Positions 43,012 through 53,400 of a DNA stretch of 64,000 nucleotides are shown piece by piece. The notes below the pieces were generated by a model. It did no database searches and had not been told where the DNA came from. It saw only the letters and a list, made by a program, of their open reading frames with translations. Location of the stretch: assembly GCF_030817655.1 (NCBI RefSeq), contig NZ_JAUSZM010000003.1:4154001-4218000 (forward strand), in the 5' to 3' direction. Source of the DNA: Streptomyces sp. V4I2. GTDB taxonomy: Bacteria; Actinomycetota; Actinomycetes; Streptomycetales; Streptomycetaceae. Positions within the stretch are counted from its first letter, which is position 1; every line of letters begins with the position of its first letter. Position numbers and translations under genes: made by a program.

Positions 43012-44253
43012 TCACAACCGTGCGCGCAGCGCCCCGAACTCCTCATGGAAACCGGGGAAAGTCTTGCGTACGCAGCCCGGGTCGTCGAACGAGATTCCCG
43101 GCGCGCGCAGTCCCGTCACGGCGAAGGACATCACGATGCGGTGGTCGCCGTACGAGGTGATCTCGGCACCCACCAGGCCGTCGGCCGCTCCACCCGGCCG
43201 GATCTCGATCCAGTCCGGGCCCGTCTCCACCGTCGCCCCCAGCCGTCGCAGGTTCTCCGCGCAGGCCTCCAGGCGGTCGCACTCCTTGACCCGGGTGTTC
43301 GCCACGTCCTCGATCCGTACCGGGCCGGAGGCGAAGGGGGCGATCGCGGCCAGGGTCGGCATGGTGTCGGAGATGTCCCGCATGGCGACCGTGAGGCCGT
43401 TCAGGCGGCCGGTTCCCCTGACCGTCGTGGCGTCCGCACCGATCGTCACCTCGGCGCCCATCCGCCGCAGTACGTCGACGAAGCCGAGGTCGCCCTGGAG
43501 CGCCCCCGCGCCGAGGCCGGGGACCGTGACCTCGCCGCCCGTCAGGGCCGCCGCCGCGAAGAAGTAGCTGGCGGTGGAGGCGTCGGGCTCGATCGCGTAC
43601 GTCGTGGCCCGGTAGCCGCCCGGCGGGACGGCGAAGACGTTCCCGTCCCGCCGCACCTCGACCCCGAACTCCCGCATCATCGCGAGCGTGATCTCCACGT
43701 ACGGCGCCGAGACGAGGTCCGTCACCGCGATCCGCAGACCGGTCCGCGTCAGCGGGCCCAGCAGCAGCAACGCCGTCAGGTACTGCGAGGACTGGCCCGC
43801 GTCCAGCGTGACCTCGCCGCCCTCGACGCCCGCCGCCACCACCGTCAGCGGGTGGTGGCCCTCGGCCTCCTCGTGCCGCAGGTCCACGCCCAGGTCGCGC
43901 AGGGCCCGGGTCAGCGGGAGCAGCGGGCGCCGGCGCATCTGGGGCGAGGCGTCGAAGCGGTACGTGCCGTGGCCGGCCGCCGCCAGGGTCGGCAGGAAGC
44001 GGCTGGTGGTGGCGCCGTCGCGGCAGTACACGTCCGCCTCGGTCACCGCCGGGCCCTGCGGGCGGCCGTCGACCTGCCAGGCGTCCGGGGTCCGGCCGAC
44101 CCGATAGCCGAGCCGTACCAGGCCCTCGGCGAAGCCCTCCGTGTCGTCCGAGCGGAGCGGGCGCAGCAGGGTGGTGACGCCGTCGGCCGCGGCCGCCAGG
44201 AAGAGGGCGCGGGCGGTGACGGACTTGGAACCGGGGATCTGTACGACGGCCAT
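43012..44253 (-). CDS. aroA: 3-phosphoshikimate 1-carboxyvinyltransferase (EPSP synthase), divergent type
   Basis: A 413-aa EPSP synthase, adding PEP to shikimate 3-phosphate. Conserved are IPGSKSVTARAL with Lys10, the shikimate-phosphate site AGQSSQYLTALL, LVSAPYVEITLAMM, RVKECDRLEACAENL, YGDHRIVMSFAV and KTFPGF near the end. The PEP-site loop reads CRDGATTSRFL instead of the common G(N/L)AGTxxR: aligning on T and R places Ala81 at E. coli Gly96. ATG at 44253 (MAVVQIPGSKS) is preferred over one ten codons upstream. It stands away from other aromatic genes and may be a second copy. Confidence 0.88.
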   Translation of the reverse strand: MAVVQIPGSKSVTARALFLAAAADGVTTLLRPLRSDDTEGFAEGLVRLGYRVGRTPDAWQVDGRPQGPAVTEADVYCRDGATTSRFLPTLAAAGHGTYRFDASPQMRRRPLLPLTRALRDLGVDLRHEEAEGHHPLTVVAAGVEGGEVTLDAGQSSQYLTALLLLGPLTRTGLRIAVTDLVSAPYVEITLAMMREFGVEVRRDGNVFAVPPGGYRATTYAIEPDASTASYFFAAAALTGGEVTVPGLGAGALQGDLGFVDVLRRMGAEVTIGADATTVRGTGRLNGLTVAMRDISDTMPTLAAIAPFASGPVRIEDVANTRVKECDRLEACAENLRRLGATVETGPDWIEIRPGGAADGLVGAEITSYGDHRIVMSFAVTGLRAPGISFDDPGCVRKTFPGFHEEFGALRARL

Positions 44254-44337
44254 GGGGCCATGCTGACCCGACCCCCGGCCCACGTGCCGGAACGTCCGCG
44301 GAGTGGACCTTGAGCGGCCGTGCGGGTGCCGTCCCGG

Positions 44338-45273
44338 TCAGGAGAAGAGCAGCCGCCAGGTCAGCGGGCCCGGACGGCCGTCCGCGTCGCCGCGCAGCTC
44401 CTTGCGGGACTTCTGGAAGTCACGCACGTTGAGCCGGTCCGCCTCGCCCCAGGTCCGGCTCGGGCCCACCTTGTAGTGGTCGCCGAAGCCGCGCTTCACC
44501 AGCTGCTTGCCGAGCTGGAGGACGTACGCGTTCGAGGCCCCGTCCGTGAAGTACTTGCGGCCGGGGAACGCCGGCACCGTGGGCTTGGACGGCTTGGACG
44601 GCTTCGACGGCGTGGTCTGGGGCGGGGTGTCGTCGCCGAGGTCCAGATCGTCCTTGGCGTACTTGACCACCCGGGCGAAGTCGATCGCGCCGGGGTCGCC
44701 GTGGCTGTTCTCCGGCACGTGCATGTGGCCGCAGACGCCCTTGAACCCCTTCCACTCGGCGAACGACATCCGCTGGTCGCCGCCGTTCGCGTACGACGTG
44801 GGGTACGCCGGCCACGACTTCGGGCCGGACAGCGCCACGCCGTGCTCCTCGTGCATCCACGACAGGAACCGCGCGACCTCCCGCAGGGCCCAGTCGGGGG
44901 CGTCCGGCCAGTAGATGTGGGCCTGGCCGGCGGCCTTCCACTTGGCGTGGGTCTTGGGGTCGCAGGTGCCGACCAGCTCCACCTGGCAGACGTTCAGGGT
45001 GTTCGTCTCGACGCCTTGGGCCTTGTTGACGAGGGCCCTGGACGAGCTCTCGATGTCGAAGTGCTGGTACCACTTCAGCTTCTTGGCGGCGAGGTCCGGC
45101 ACCGCCGTCAGGTTCGGCGCCGAGGAACCACCGCCGTAGCCGGGCAGGCTGCGGCCCTCGGTGGTGTGCAGGACGACGACGTTGACCTCCATCGCCGTAC
45201 CGGGATAGTCGTCCTGGTACCAGTTCGCGCGGCTGGCGCCGGGGTATCTCTGAGGGCCGGTCTTCGTGCTCAC
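44338..45273 (-). CDS. N-acetylmuramoyl-alanine amidase-like protein with peptidoglycan-binding domain
   Basis: A 311-aa protein with an amidase_2/PGRP-type domain (residues about 15-215: VVVLHTTEG with a zinc His, KKLKWYQHFDIESSSRALV, CQVELVG, GVCGHMHVPENSHGDPGAIDF with further His). A Thr/Pro/Ser/Lys linker follows and then a C-terminal peptidoglycan-binding domain (NAYVLQLGKQLVKRGFGDHY, NVRDFQKSRKELRGDADGRPGPLTWRLLF). No signal peptide is visible from the GTG at 45273, which has AGGAGG before it, so export is unclear. It resembles phage endolysins, but no phage genes are near. Confidence 0.85.
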   Translation of the reverse strand: MSTKTGPQRYPGASRANWYQDDYPGTAMEVNVVVLHTTEGRSLPGYGGGSSAPNLTAVPDLAAKKLKWYQHFDIESSSRALVNKAQGVETNTLNVCQVELVGTCDPKTHAKWKAAGQAHIYWPDAPDWALREVARFLSWMHEEHGVALSGPKSWPAYPTSYANGGDQRMSFAEWKGFKGVCGHMHVPENSHGDPGAIDFARVVKYAKDDLDLGDDTPPQTTPSKPSKPSKPTVPAFPGRKYFTDGASNAYVLQLGKQLVKRGFGDHYKVGPSRTWGEADRLNVRDFQKSRKELRGDADGRPGPLTWRLLFS

Positions 45274-45668
45274 GTGCTGCCTCCTGATGTCGCCGGTTTC
45301 GGCTCCCTGGGGCAGATCATGATGCCAACCAGCTTGAATTGTAGAGGGGTTGGGGAAATTCGGCGTGCCGTGCGGGTCGGCGGTCCCCCCTGCCCCTCCC
45401 GTCCCCCCGCGCACGCCCGCACCAACTTCCGGAAACCGGGAACCCCGCCCCGACCCCGCTCGTCCAACTCGCAAGCTGCCGGAGAGTCACCGTGGTCCGG
45501 TGTCGGCCTCGCTGCTGGCTGCGAACGCTGACTTACCCTCTCCGCCGAACCTCGGCCGGCAGCATGCCGCCATCGGCGCGCCCCCCTCCAACTGCGCCGA
45601 TGGCGGCCCCTCTCCCGACAGTGCCGCCTGCCCGGTCCGGGCCCCTTCCCGCGTTACTGTGCGCTCCC
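45274..45668. other. Intergenic stretch between the amidase and the GH3 gene
   Basis: About 395 bp. The part next to the amidase (45320-45350) is AT-richer and probably holds its promoter. No further gene or clear hairpin was seen. Confidence 0.5.
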
Positions 45669-45715
45669 TTGACTGGCAGAAACTTCCCGGATATTGCTGA
45701 CAGCTCGGAAGTTTC
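45669..45715 (+). promoter_or_regulatory. Promoter and inverted repeat of the GH3 gene
   Basis: TTGACT (45669..45674), 17 bp, TATTGC (45692..45697). GAAACTTCC (45679..45687) lies in the spacer and its inverted copy GGAAGTTTC (45707..45715) lies just after the -10, so a regulator bound to both arms would bracket the promoter. The arm resembles GGAAASTTTCC-type sites of ROK regulators in amino-sugar use. Confidence 0.65.
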
Positions 45716-45737
45716 CTTCACGAGGGAAGGAGCGCAC

Positions 45738-47573
45738 GTGCGCGACTCCAGCACCGCAGGCACGGGAAACACCGCACGCCCCTCCAGACGTACCGTCCTC
45801 GCCGCCTCCGCCGGCGCCACCGCCGCACTGACGGTCGGCGGGACCTCGTACGCCGCCCCCGACGACCGGCATCTGAGCACCCTCGTCTCCCGCATGACGC
45901 TGGAGGAGAAGGTCGGCCAGCTCTTCGTGACGCGGGTCTACGGCCACTCCGCCACCGCCCCCGACCAGGCCGACATCGACGCCAACCTCGCGGAGCTCGG
46001 CGTGCGTACGGCCGCCGAGGTGGTCGCCAAGTACCGGGTCGGCGGGATCATCTACTTCGCCTGGGCGCACAACACCCGCGAGCCCCATCAGATCGCGGAC
46101 CTGTCGAACGGGATCCAGCGGGCCTCCCTGGAGCAGCCGCGCGGGCTGCCCGTGCTGATCTCCACCGACCAGGAGCACGGCATCGTCTGCCGGGTCGGGA
46201 AGCCCGCCACCCTCTTCCCGGGCGCGATGGCCATGGGCGCCGGGCGCTCCCGCACCGACGCCCGGACCCTCGGCCTCGTCGCGGGCCGGGAGCTGCGGGC
46301 GATGGGCATCCGGCAGAACTACTCCCCCGTCGCCGACGTGAACGTCAACCCGGCGAACCCGGTGATCGGCGTACGGTCCTTCGGTGCCGAGCCGGGCGCG
46401 GTGGCCGGGCTGGTCGCGGCCGAGGTCGCCGGCTACCAGCGCTCCAGGGTCGCCGCGACCGCCAAGCACTTCCCGGGGCACGGCGACACCGCCGTCGACA
46501 GCCACTACGGCTTCCCGGTCATCAACCACACGCGCGCACAGTGGGACGAGCTCGACGCGCCGCCCTTCCGGGCCGCCGTCCGCGCCGGCATCGACTCCAT
46601 CATGACCGCGCACATCATGGTCCCGGCCCTCGACAGCTCCGGCGACCCGGCCACCCTCTCCCGCCCGATCCTCACCGGCATCCTGCGCGAGAAACTCGGC
46701 TACGACGGGGTGGTGGTGACGGACGACCTCGGCATGCAGGGCGTACGGGAGAAGTACGGCGACGACCGCGTGCCGGTGCTCGCGCTGAAGGCGGGGGCGG
46801 ACCAGCTCCTCGACCCGCCCTCCCTGGCCGTCGCGTGGAACGCCGTCCTGAAGGCCGTACAGGACGGGGAACTCACCGAGGCGCGGCTCGACGAGTCGGT
46901 CCTGCGGGTGCTGCGGCTGAAGGCGAAGCTGGACCTGTTCGAGGAGCCCTACGTCAGTCAGGCCGGGGTCACCGACACCGTCGGGGCCAAGGGGCATCTG
47001 GCGGCGGCCGACCTGATCGCCGAGCGGACGACGACACTGCTGGTGAACGAGGGGCGGCTGTTGCCGCTGTCCCGGCGTACGCATCCCAAGGTGCTCGTCG
47101 TCGGCGCCGATCCCGCCTCGCCGTCCGGGACGACCGGACCGCCCACCGGGGTGCTGGCCGGCGCGCTCACCGAACTCGGCTTCACGGCCACCGCGTTGTC
47201 GACGGGCACGGCCCCCTCGTCCGCCACGATCGCCCGGGCCGTCGCGGCGGCCCGGGACGCGGACGCGGTCGTGGTGGGGACGTACAACGTCGGCGCGACC
47301 AGTGCGCAGAAGACGCTCGTCGAGCAACTGGTGGCCACAGGGAAGCCGGTGGTGGCGGTCGCGATCCGGAATCCGTACGACGTGGCCCACCTGCCCTCCG
47401 TGCCCGCCTGCCTGGCGGCGTACTCCTGGACCGACGTCGAACTGCGGGCCGCCGCCCGGGTGATCGCGGGGCGGGTGGCGCCGCGCGGGAAGCTGCCGGT
47501 GCCGGTGCAGCGGGCGGACGATCCGGCGCGGGTGCTGTATCCGGTCGGGCACGGGTTGTCGTACCGGACGTAG
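45738..47573 (+). CDS. Secreted GH3 beta-N-acetylhexosaminidase
   Basis: A 611-aa glycoside hydrolase family 3 enzyme. The N-terminus has a twin-arginine-like signal (SRRTVLAASAGATAALTVGG). The barrel shows MTLEEKVGQLFVTRVYG, DQEHGIVCRVG, KHFPGHGDTAVDSHYGFP (NagZ-type His/Asp loop, suggesting N-acetylglucosaminidase) and the nucleophile Asp in VVVTDDLGMQGV. A C-terminal GH3_C domain is present (TTTLLVNEGRLLPL to YPVGHGLSYRT). Likely role: hydrolysis of GlcNAc-containing cell-wall or chitin fragments outside the cell. AAGGAG precedes the GTG start. Confidence 0.9.
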   Translation: MRDSSTAGTGNTARPSRRTVLAASAGATAALTVGGTSYAAPDDRHLSTLVSRMTLEEKVGQLFVTRVYGHSATAPDQADIDANLAELGVRTAAEVVAKYRVGGIIYFAWAHNTREPHQIADLSNGIQRASLEQPRGLPVLISTDQEHGIVCRVGKPATLFPGAMAMGAGRSRTDARTLGLVAGRELRAMGIRQNYSPVADVNVNPANPVIGVRSFGAEPGAVAGLVAAEVAGYQRSRVAATAKHFPGHGDTAVDSHYGFPVINHTRAQWDELDAPPFRAAVRAGIDSIMTAHIMVPALDSSGDPATLSRPILTGILREKLGYDGVVVTDDLGMQGVREKYGDDRVPVLALKAGADQLLDPPSLAVAWNAVLKAVQDGELTEARLDESVLRVLRLKAKLDLFEEPYVSQAGVTDTVGAKGHLAAADLIAERTTTLLVNEGRLLPLSRRTHPKVLVVGADPASPSGTTGPPTGVLAGALTELGFTATALSTGTAPSSATIARAVAAARDADAVVVGTYNVGATSAQKTLVEQLVATGKPVVAVAIRNPYDVAHLPSVPACLAAYSWTDVELRAAARVIAGRVAPRGKLPVPVQRADDPARVLYPVGHGLSYRT

Positions 47574-47727
47574 ACCAGAGGGAGCCGCCTGGGCGCCGGA
47601 GGTAGCCGCCGGACGTAGCGCCCGTACGTCACACAACCGGCGCACGCCCCCCAAAAGGCTCAAAGCACCCTGCATGTCTGGCGTGCGCCCGCCGTGGCGG
47701 GTCACGCTGGGCGGGGGACCCGGGGGG

Positions 47728-48372
47728 ATGGCGATGCGCGAGAGATGTTCCGTGGGGGCGGTGTGCGCACTGCTGGCGGTGCTGGCCGTCCTGTTGTCGG
47801 GATGTTCGGGGCCGGCGTCCGGTGCGGGCGAGGAGGACGGGCGGCTGGGTACGGCGGTGACGCCCTCGCCGTCCCGGACTTCGGGGTACGGCGCGGTGTT
47901 CCTCGCCGTCGACGAGTGCAGCTCCTTCGGCACGACCAGCTTCACCGAGGTGGCGTGCCACGGCGAGCGGGCCGCGGCCCGGGTCGTGGCCCGGCACGAC
48001 GGCACGGTCGCCGACGGGCCCCAGTGCCCGGGGACCACGGACTTCGTGCTGCACATCAGCGAACAGAGCCAGGCGTCCGACGAGGACGGCGACGGGGCGA
48101 TCCCGCAGGGCTACGCCTGTATGCGCAACCTGGGCCCGCCGCATCCCGGCGACCCGGGCGGCGGGGGCGGGCCGCGCACCATCGTCGGCGACTGCGTCTA
48201 CGGCCTGGGCGACGGCCAGGTCCGCGAGACCGCGTGCGACGGCAAGGGCGGCAAGAAGCCGGAGCACAAGGTGACCAAGGCGGTCGACAAACGCAGCCAG
48301 TGCCCGCTGTCGACGGCCCTGTACGTCCAGCTGGGCGGCGAGCACCCGGTGGGCTGCGCCCGGCCGGTGTGA
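47728..48372 (+). CDS. Hypothetical lipoprotein
   Basis: A 214-aa protein with signal peptide and lipobox (SVGAVCALLAVLAVLLSGC). The mature part has six or more cysteines (DECSSFGTTSFTEVAC, QCPG, YACM, DCVYGLGDG, ACDGK, QCPLS, GCARP), suggesting disulphides. VDECSSFGTTSFTEVACHGERAAARVV resembles the small septum-formation-like or DUF repeat seen in actinobacterial lipoproteins, but I cannot name it. ATG at 47728 follows a G-run; the in-frame ATG two codons later is equally possible. Confidence 0.7.
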   Translation: MAMRERCSVGAVCALLAVLAVLLSGCSGPASGAGEEDGRLGTAVTPSPSRTSGYGAVFLAVDECSSFGTTSFTEVACHGERAAARVVARHDGTVADGPQCPGTTDFVLHISEQSQASDEDGDGAIPQGYACMRNLGPPHPGDPGGGGGPRTIVGDCVYGLGDGQVRETACDGKGGKKPEHKVTKAVDKRSQCPLSTALYVQLGGEHPVGCARPV

Positions 48373-48409
48373 CCCACGAGGGGACCGACGGCCGGGCGCA
48401 GCACGGTGG

Positions 48410-49852
48410 TTACGGACGCAGGGTGGGCTCGCGCTCCACGTCCCGCTTGTCCAGCTTGGCGTCGAACTTCGCCAGCGGCTTCGCCGCCGACGGGTCCGCC
48501 TGGACGGTGGCGGACGCGACGCCGGCCCACTCAAGGATCCGGGCGGTGGCGAAGGCCTTCTGGTCGGGGACCAGACCGGCCACGTTCGCGCCGTGGTTGA
48601 GGCCGGGGGCGGTGAAGACGTACGAGTCCTTCGCGCCCTTGCCGAGGCGGAACGGCTCCGCGCCCCACGGGTCGTTCTCGCCGTAGACGTAGAGCATGTG
48701 GCGGGCGTTGTGCTTCACCCAGGTGTCCACGTCACGCATCGCGTACGGCTGGAACTTCATCGAGATGTCGCGCGGGACGAAGTACCGGGGCGGCAGGTAG
48801 CCGTAGCGGATGTACTTCTTCTCGATGTGCGGGAACACGATCGTCGGCGCACCGAGCTGGGTGCCCGCCTGGTAGTAGTACGGCGTGTACGGCTCCAGGC
48901 CCTGGTCGGTGTAGAAGGAGAACCCGGCGATGGTGTCGATCGAGGTCCAGATGTCGTCGTCGGTCGCGTTCTTCGCGTCCGCCGGGATCGAGTCGCAGTC
49001 GGAGAGCAGGCTGTACTGCCAGAAGCCCCAGACGTAGTCCAGCACCGTCGCCTCGTACGCCTTGTCCAGACTGCCCACGGTGTCGAAGGTGAAGCCGTTC
49101 TCGGCCGCGTACGCCGCGTACCTCTTCTCCAGCGGCTCCCGGCGCACCAGCGCCTCGCGCTGCACCCCGTTCAGCCGGTCGCGGCACTCCTTGGTGCCGA
49201 CGGTGGCGAAGAAGCGGTCGTATGCCGAGTCCTCCTTGTTGACCACGTCGTTGGGGGCGACGTACGCGACGACGCCGTCCATGTCCTTCGGGTAGAAGCG
49301 CTCGTAGTAGGTGGCGGTCATGCCGCCCTTGGAGCCGCCGGTCGAGACCCACTTCTTGGTGTAGAGGGGCTTCAGGGCCTTGAAGATGCGGTGCTGGTCG
49401 CTGGCCGCCTGCCAGATGTCCAGCTTGGTCCAGTCGGCCGGGTCGGGACGGGACGGGGTGAAGAAGCGGTACTCCATGGAGACCTGGTTGCCGTCCACGA
49501 TCTGGGTGGGCTCGCGGCGGCCCGGGTTCGTGGAGACGTTGTAGCCGCCGGTGTAGAAGACCGTCGGGCGGGAGACGTCCTTGTGCAGCACGGTGATCCG
49601 CTGCTGGAACGTGCCCTTGGACGGGTTCCGGTGGTCGACCGGCTGGGTGTAGTTGAGGACGAAGAAGCGGTAGCCGGTGTAGGGCTTCTCCTCGATCAGG
49701 CTCATCCCCGGTATGGAGAGGAGTTGTTCCTTGATGTCCGCGGCCGCGGTGGTGCCGGTGGCCTCCGGCTCGGCGGCGGTGGCCGCGCTCGCCGTGCTCA
49801 ACGTGCCTATGAGCACCGTGAGCGCCAGCAGCCATCTGAGCGCCTTGCGCAT
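48410..49852 (-). CDS. Secreted S28-family tripeptidyl/prolyl aminopeptidase
   Basis: A 480-aa secreted serine peptidase. Signal peptide MRKALRWLLALTVLIGTLSTASAATAA; then FFVLNYTQPVDHRNPSKGTFQQR, the nucleophile Ser174 in STGGSKGGMTA, Asp in VYGENDPWGAEPF and His in APGLNHGANVAG. Streptomyces PS-10-type peptidases of this family remove tripeptides or prolyl dipeptides from secreted proteins. GGGGAGGGTGC before ATG supports the start. Single gene. Confidence 0.9.
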   Translation of the reverse strand: MRKALRWLLALTVLIGTLSTASAATAAEPEATGTTAAADIKEQLLSIPGMSLIEEKPYTGYRFFVLNYTQPVDHRNPSKGTFQQRITVLHKDVSRPTVFYTGGYNVSTNPGRREPTQIVDGNQVSMEYRFFTPSRPDPADWTKLDIWQAASDQHRIFKALKPLYTKKWVSTGGSKGGMTATYYERFYPKDMDGVVAYVAPNDVVNKEDSAYDRFFATVGTKECRDRLNGVQREALVRREPLEKRYAAYAAENGFTFDTVGSLDKAYEATVLDYVWGFWQYSLLSDCDSIPADAKNATDDDIWTSIDTIAGFSFYTDQGLEPYTPYYYQAGTQLGAPTIVFPHIEKKYIRYGYLPPRYFVPRDISMKFQPYAMRDVDTWVKHNARHMLYVYGENDPWGAEPFRLGKGAKDSYVFTAPGLNHGANVAGLVPDQKAFATARILEWAGVASATVQADPSAAKPLAKFDAKLDKRDVEREPTLRP

Positions 49853-49962
49853 GCACCCTCCCCAGTATTGACAGATGTGCGCCGGAAGCTAGCGGAGCAA
49901 GTCGCCTCAGCACCAGGGGAGATGGGCCTTTGATGGGGAAAACCCTGTACGAAGGCTGTGAT

Positions 49963-50337
49963 TCAGAACCGAATCCAGCCGGAACTGACCGACCCCCCGC
50001 CCACCGCGCCCTTCACCCGCACCTTCCGCTGACCGGCGTGCGTCTTCCTCGGCCCGGCGAGGCGCGAGTACAGGCCCTCGTCCACCACGGGGCGGAGTCC
50101 ACGCGCCTGCACGCTGACCATCATGTACCGCTCGACACCGGGCCTCTTGGCCAGGGTGATCGCGCAGATCCAGCCATTCCGCTTGTAGATCCGCACGGAA
50201 CCGGTGGAGAACGACAACGTCTTGACCTTGCGTCCCGCGCAGGATGTCTCGGCGGCCTGCGCGCTGCCCGGCGCGGCGAGAGCCAGCACCCCGGACGCGG
50301 TCACCACAGCCAGGCCGAGCACCAACCGCCGACGCAT
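49963..50337 (-). CDS. Small secreted hypothetical protein
   Basis: A 124-aa protein with signal peptide (MRRRLVLGLAVVTASGVLALAAPGSAQAA) and a 95-residue basic mature part with two cysteines (TSCAGRKVKTL, GWICAITLAKRPG) that could form a disulphide. I do not recognise the family. ATG at 50337 has AGAGGT before it; an in-frame GTG five codons earlier is less likely. Single gene. Confidence 0.7.
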   Translation of the reverse strand: MRRRLVLGLAVVTASGVLALAAPGSAQAAETSCAGRKVKTLSFSTGSVRIYKRNGWICAITLAKRPGVERYMMVSVQARGLRPVVDEGLYSRLAGPRKTHAGQRKVRVKGAVGGGSVSSGWIRF

Positions 50338-50454
50338 CGCACCTCTGCCCACAGTCGTCCCTCCCGTATCGCGCGATGAGCGTACTGGTGTACGGACGCG
50401 GGACGTATGTCGGATGGTTGCGCGGTCGTCACCGAAGCGCGTGACCCGGTTCGG

Positions 50455-53400
50455 TCAGGCGGCCGCGGGTGCGTCCTCGCCCACGAACGTGCGCCACAGC
50501 TCGGCATAGCGGCCGTCCCGCGCGAGCAGTTCCTCGTGCGTGCCGTCCTCGGCGACCTGGCCGCGGTCCATGACGACCACGCGGTCCGCGCGCGCCGCCG
50601 TGGTGAGCCGGTGCGCGACCACGAGGGTCGTACGGCGGCCCGCGATGCGGTCGGTGGCCTGGTTGACCTGGGCTTCCGTGGCCAGGTCCAGGGCCGCGGT
50701 CGCCTCGTCGAGGAGGAGGACGTCCGGGTCGACCAGCTCCGCGCGGGCCAGCGCGATCAGCTGGCGTTGGCCCGCGGAGAGGTTGCGGCCGCGTTCGGCG
50801 ACCTCGTGGAGGTAGCCGCCGTCCAGCGTGGCGATCATCTCGTGGGCGCCGACCGCGCGGGCCGCCGCCTCCACCTCGGCGTCGGTGGCGTCGGGGCGGC
50901 CGTAGGCAATGGCGTCGCGGACGGTGCCCTGGAAGAGGTACGCCTCCTGCGGGACGACTCCGAGGCGGTGCCGGTAGGAGGTGAGGTCCAGGGTCTTCAG
51001 GTCGGTGCCGTCGACGGTCACCCGGCCGCCCGTCGGGTCGTAGAAGCGGGCGACCAGCTTGACCAGGGTCGACTTGCCCGCGCCCGTCTCACCGACGAAG
51101 GCGACCGTCTGGCCGGCCGGGATGCGCAGGTCGATGCCCGTGAGGGCCTCTTCCTCATCGCCGTACTTGAAGTGCACGTCCTCGAAGGCGATCTCGCCCC
51201 GCAGGGAGAGGACCTGGAGCGGCTCGTCGGCGTTCTCGGTCGACGTCGGCTCCTGGAGCAGCTCCTGGATGCGGCCCAGCGACACCGTCGCCTGCTGGTA
51301 GCCGTCGAAGACCTGGGAGAGCTGCTGGACGGGTGCGAAGAACAGGTCGATGTAGAGGAGGTACGCGACCAGGGCGCCGGTCGTGAGCGTCGCCGCGTCG
51401 ACCCGTCCCGCGCCCGCGATCAGTACGGCCGCCGCGGCCACCGACGACAGGAACTGCACGAACGGGAAGTAGATCGAGATCAGCCACTGGCCCCGGATGC
51501 GGGCGCGCCGGTAGCTGTCGCTGCGCTCCGCGAACCGTGCCGCGCCGTCCCGCTCACGCCGGAAGGCCTGCACGATCCGGAGCCCGGACACCGACTCCTG
51601 AAGGTCGGCGTTGACCAACGACACCCGCTCACGGGCCAGTTCGTACGCCTTCACGCTCGCCCGGCGGAAGAAGAACGTGGCGACGATCAGCGGGGGCAGG
51701 GTCGCGAACACGACGAGTGCGAGCTCCACGTCGATCACCAGCAGGGCGACCATGATGCCGAAGAAGGTGACGACCGAGACGAACGCGGTGACCAGGCCGG
51801 TCTGCAGGAAGGTCGAGAGGGCGTCGACGTCCGTCGTCATCCTCGTCATGATCCGGCCCGTCAACTCCCGCTCGTAGTAGTCGAGTCCGAGCCGCTGGAG
51901 CTGGGAGAAGATCTTCAGGCGCAGGGAGTACAGGACCCGTTCGCCGGTCCGCCCGGTCATCCGGATCTCGCCGACCTGCGCGGCCCACTGGACGAACACG
52001 CTGAGCAGGGCGAGCAGGGAAGCGGCCCAGACCGCGCCCAACGCCATCTGTGTGACGCCGTCGTCGATGCCGTTCCGGATCATCACCGGGAGCAGCAGGC
52101 CCATGCCGGCGTCCACGGCGACGAGGCCGAGGCTCACCAGCAGGGGCAGGCCGAAGCCCCGCAGCAGCCTGCGCAGGCCGTACGACTCCTCGGCGGCGAC
52201 CGCCCGTGCCTCGTCGATGCCCGGGGTGTCGGTCGCCGGGGGCAGCGCGTCGACCTCGGCGAGGAGTTCGGGGGTGGCCGGGGTGCCGTCCATGGCGATG
52301 TCCCGGCGCTCTCGCTCGCCCGCCCAGAGCCTGGGCGTGATGCCGCTCTCGGCGTCGAACTCGGCGTCCAGCTCGTCCCGTACGGAGGTGTCCTCGGTCG
52401 GCTCGGCGGGGCGGGCGTGGCCGGGTGAGACGCCGCCGAGTTCGTCCGGGTCGGTGAGGAGGCGGCGGTAGAGGGCGGACCGCTGCTGGAGTTCCTCGTG
52501 GGTGCCGAGGTCGGCGAGCCGGCCGCCGTCGAGGACGGCGATGCGGTCGGCGAGGTTGAGCGTGGAGCGGCGGTGGGCGATGAGCAGGGTCGTCCGGCCC
52601 TGCATGACCTGCCGGAGGGCCTCGTGGATCTCGTGCTCGACGCGGGCGTCCACGGCGGAGGTGGCGTCGTCGAGGACCAGCAGGCGCGGGTCGGTGAGGA
52701 TCGCGCGGGCGAGCGCGACGCGCTGGCGCTGGCCGCCGGACAGGGTGAGGCCGTGCTCGCCGACCGTGGTGTCGTAGCCCTCGGGGAGCTCCCTGATGAA
52801 ACGGTCCGCCTGGGCGGCGCGGGCGGCGGCCTCGATCTCCTCCTGGGTCGCCTCGGGACGGCCGTACGCGATGTTGTTGCGAATCGTGTCCGAGAAGAGG
52901 AAGGAGTCCTCGGGGACCAGGCCGATCGCGGCCCGCAGCGACTCGAGGGTGAGCTCGCGGACGTCGTGGCCGCCGATGAGGACGGCGCCGCGCGTCACGT
53001 CGTAGAAGCGCGGCATCAGCAGCGACACGGTCGACTTGCCGGAGCCCGAGGAGCCGACGACGGCGAGGGTCTCGCCGGGGCGGATCTCGAAGCTCAGCCC
53101 GTCCAGGACGGGACGCTCGTCGTCGTAGCCGAAGGACACGTCGTCGAACTCGACGGTCGCCGGGGCGTCGGCGGGAAGCTCCTTCGTGCCGTCCTTCATG
53201 GAGGGCTCGGTGTCGATCAGCTCCAGGACGCGTTCCGTGCCCGCCCGGGCCTGCTGGCCCACCGTGAGGACCATGGCGAGCATGCGGACCGGGCCGACGA
53301 GCTGGGCGAGGTAGGTGGAGAAGGCGACGAACGTGCCGAGCGTGATGTGGCCGCGGACCGCGAGCCAGCCGCCGACCGCGAGCATCGCGACCTGGCCGAG

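Noticed and set aside
44338..45273. Prophage endolysin
   Set aside because: The domains fit, but no holin, capsid, tail, integrase or att site is near; a chromosomal cell-wall enzyme is simpler.
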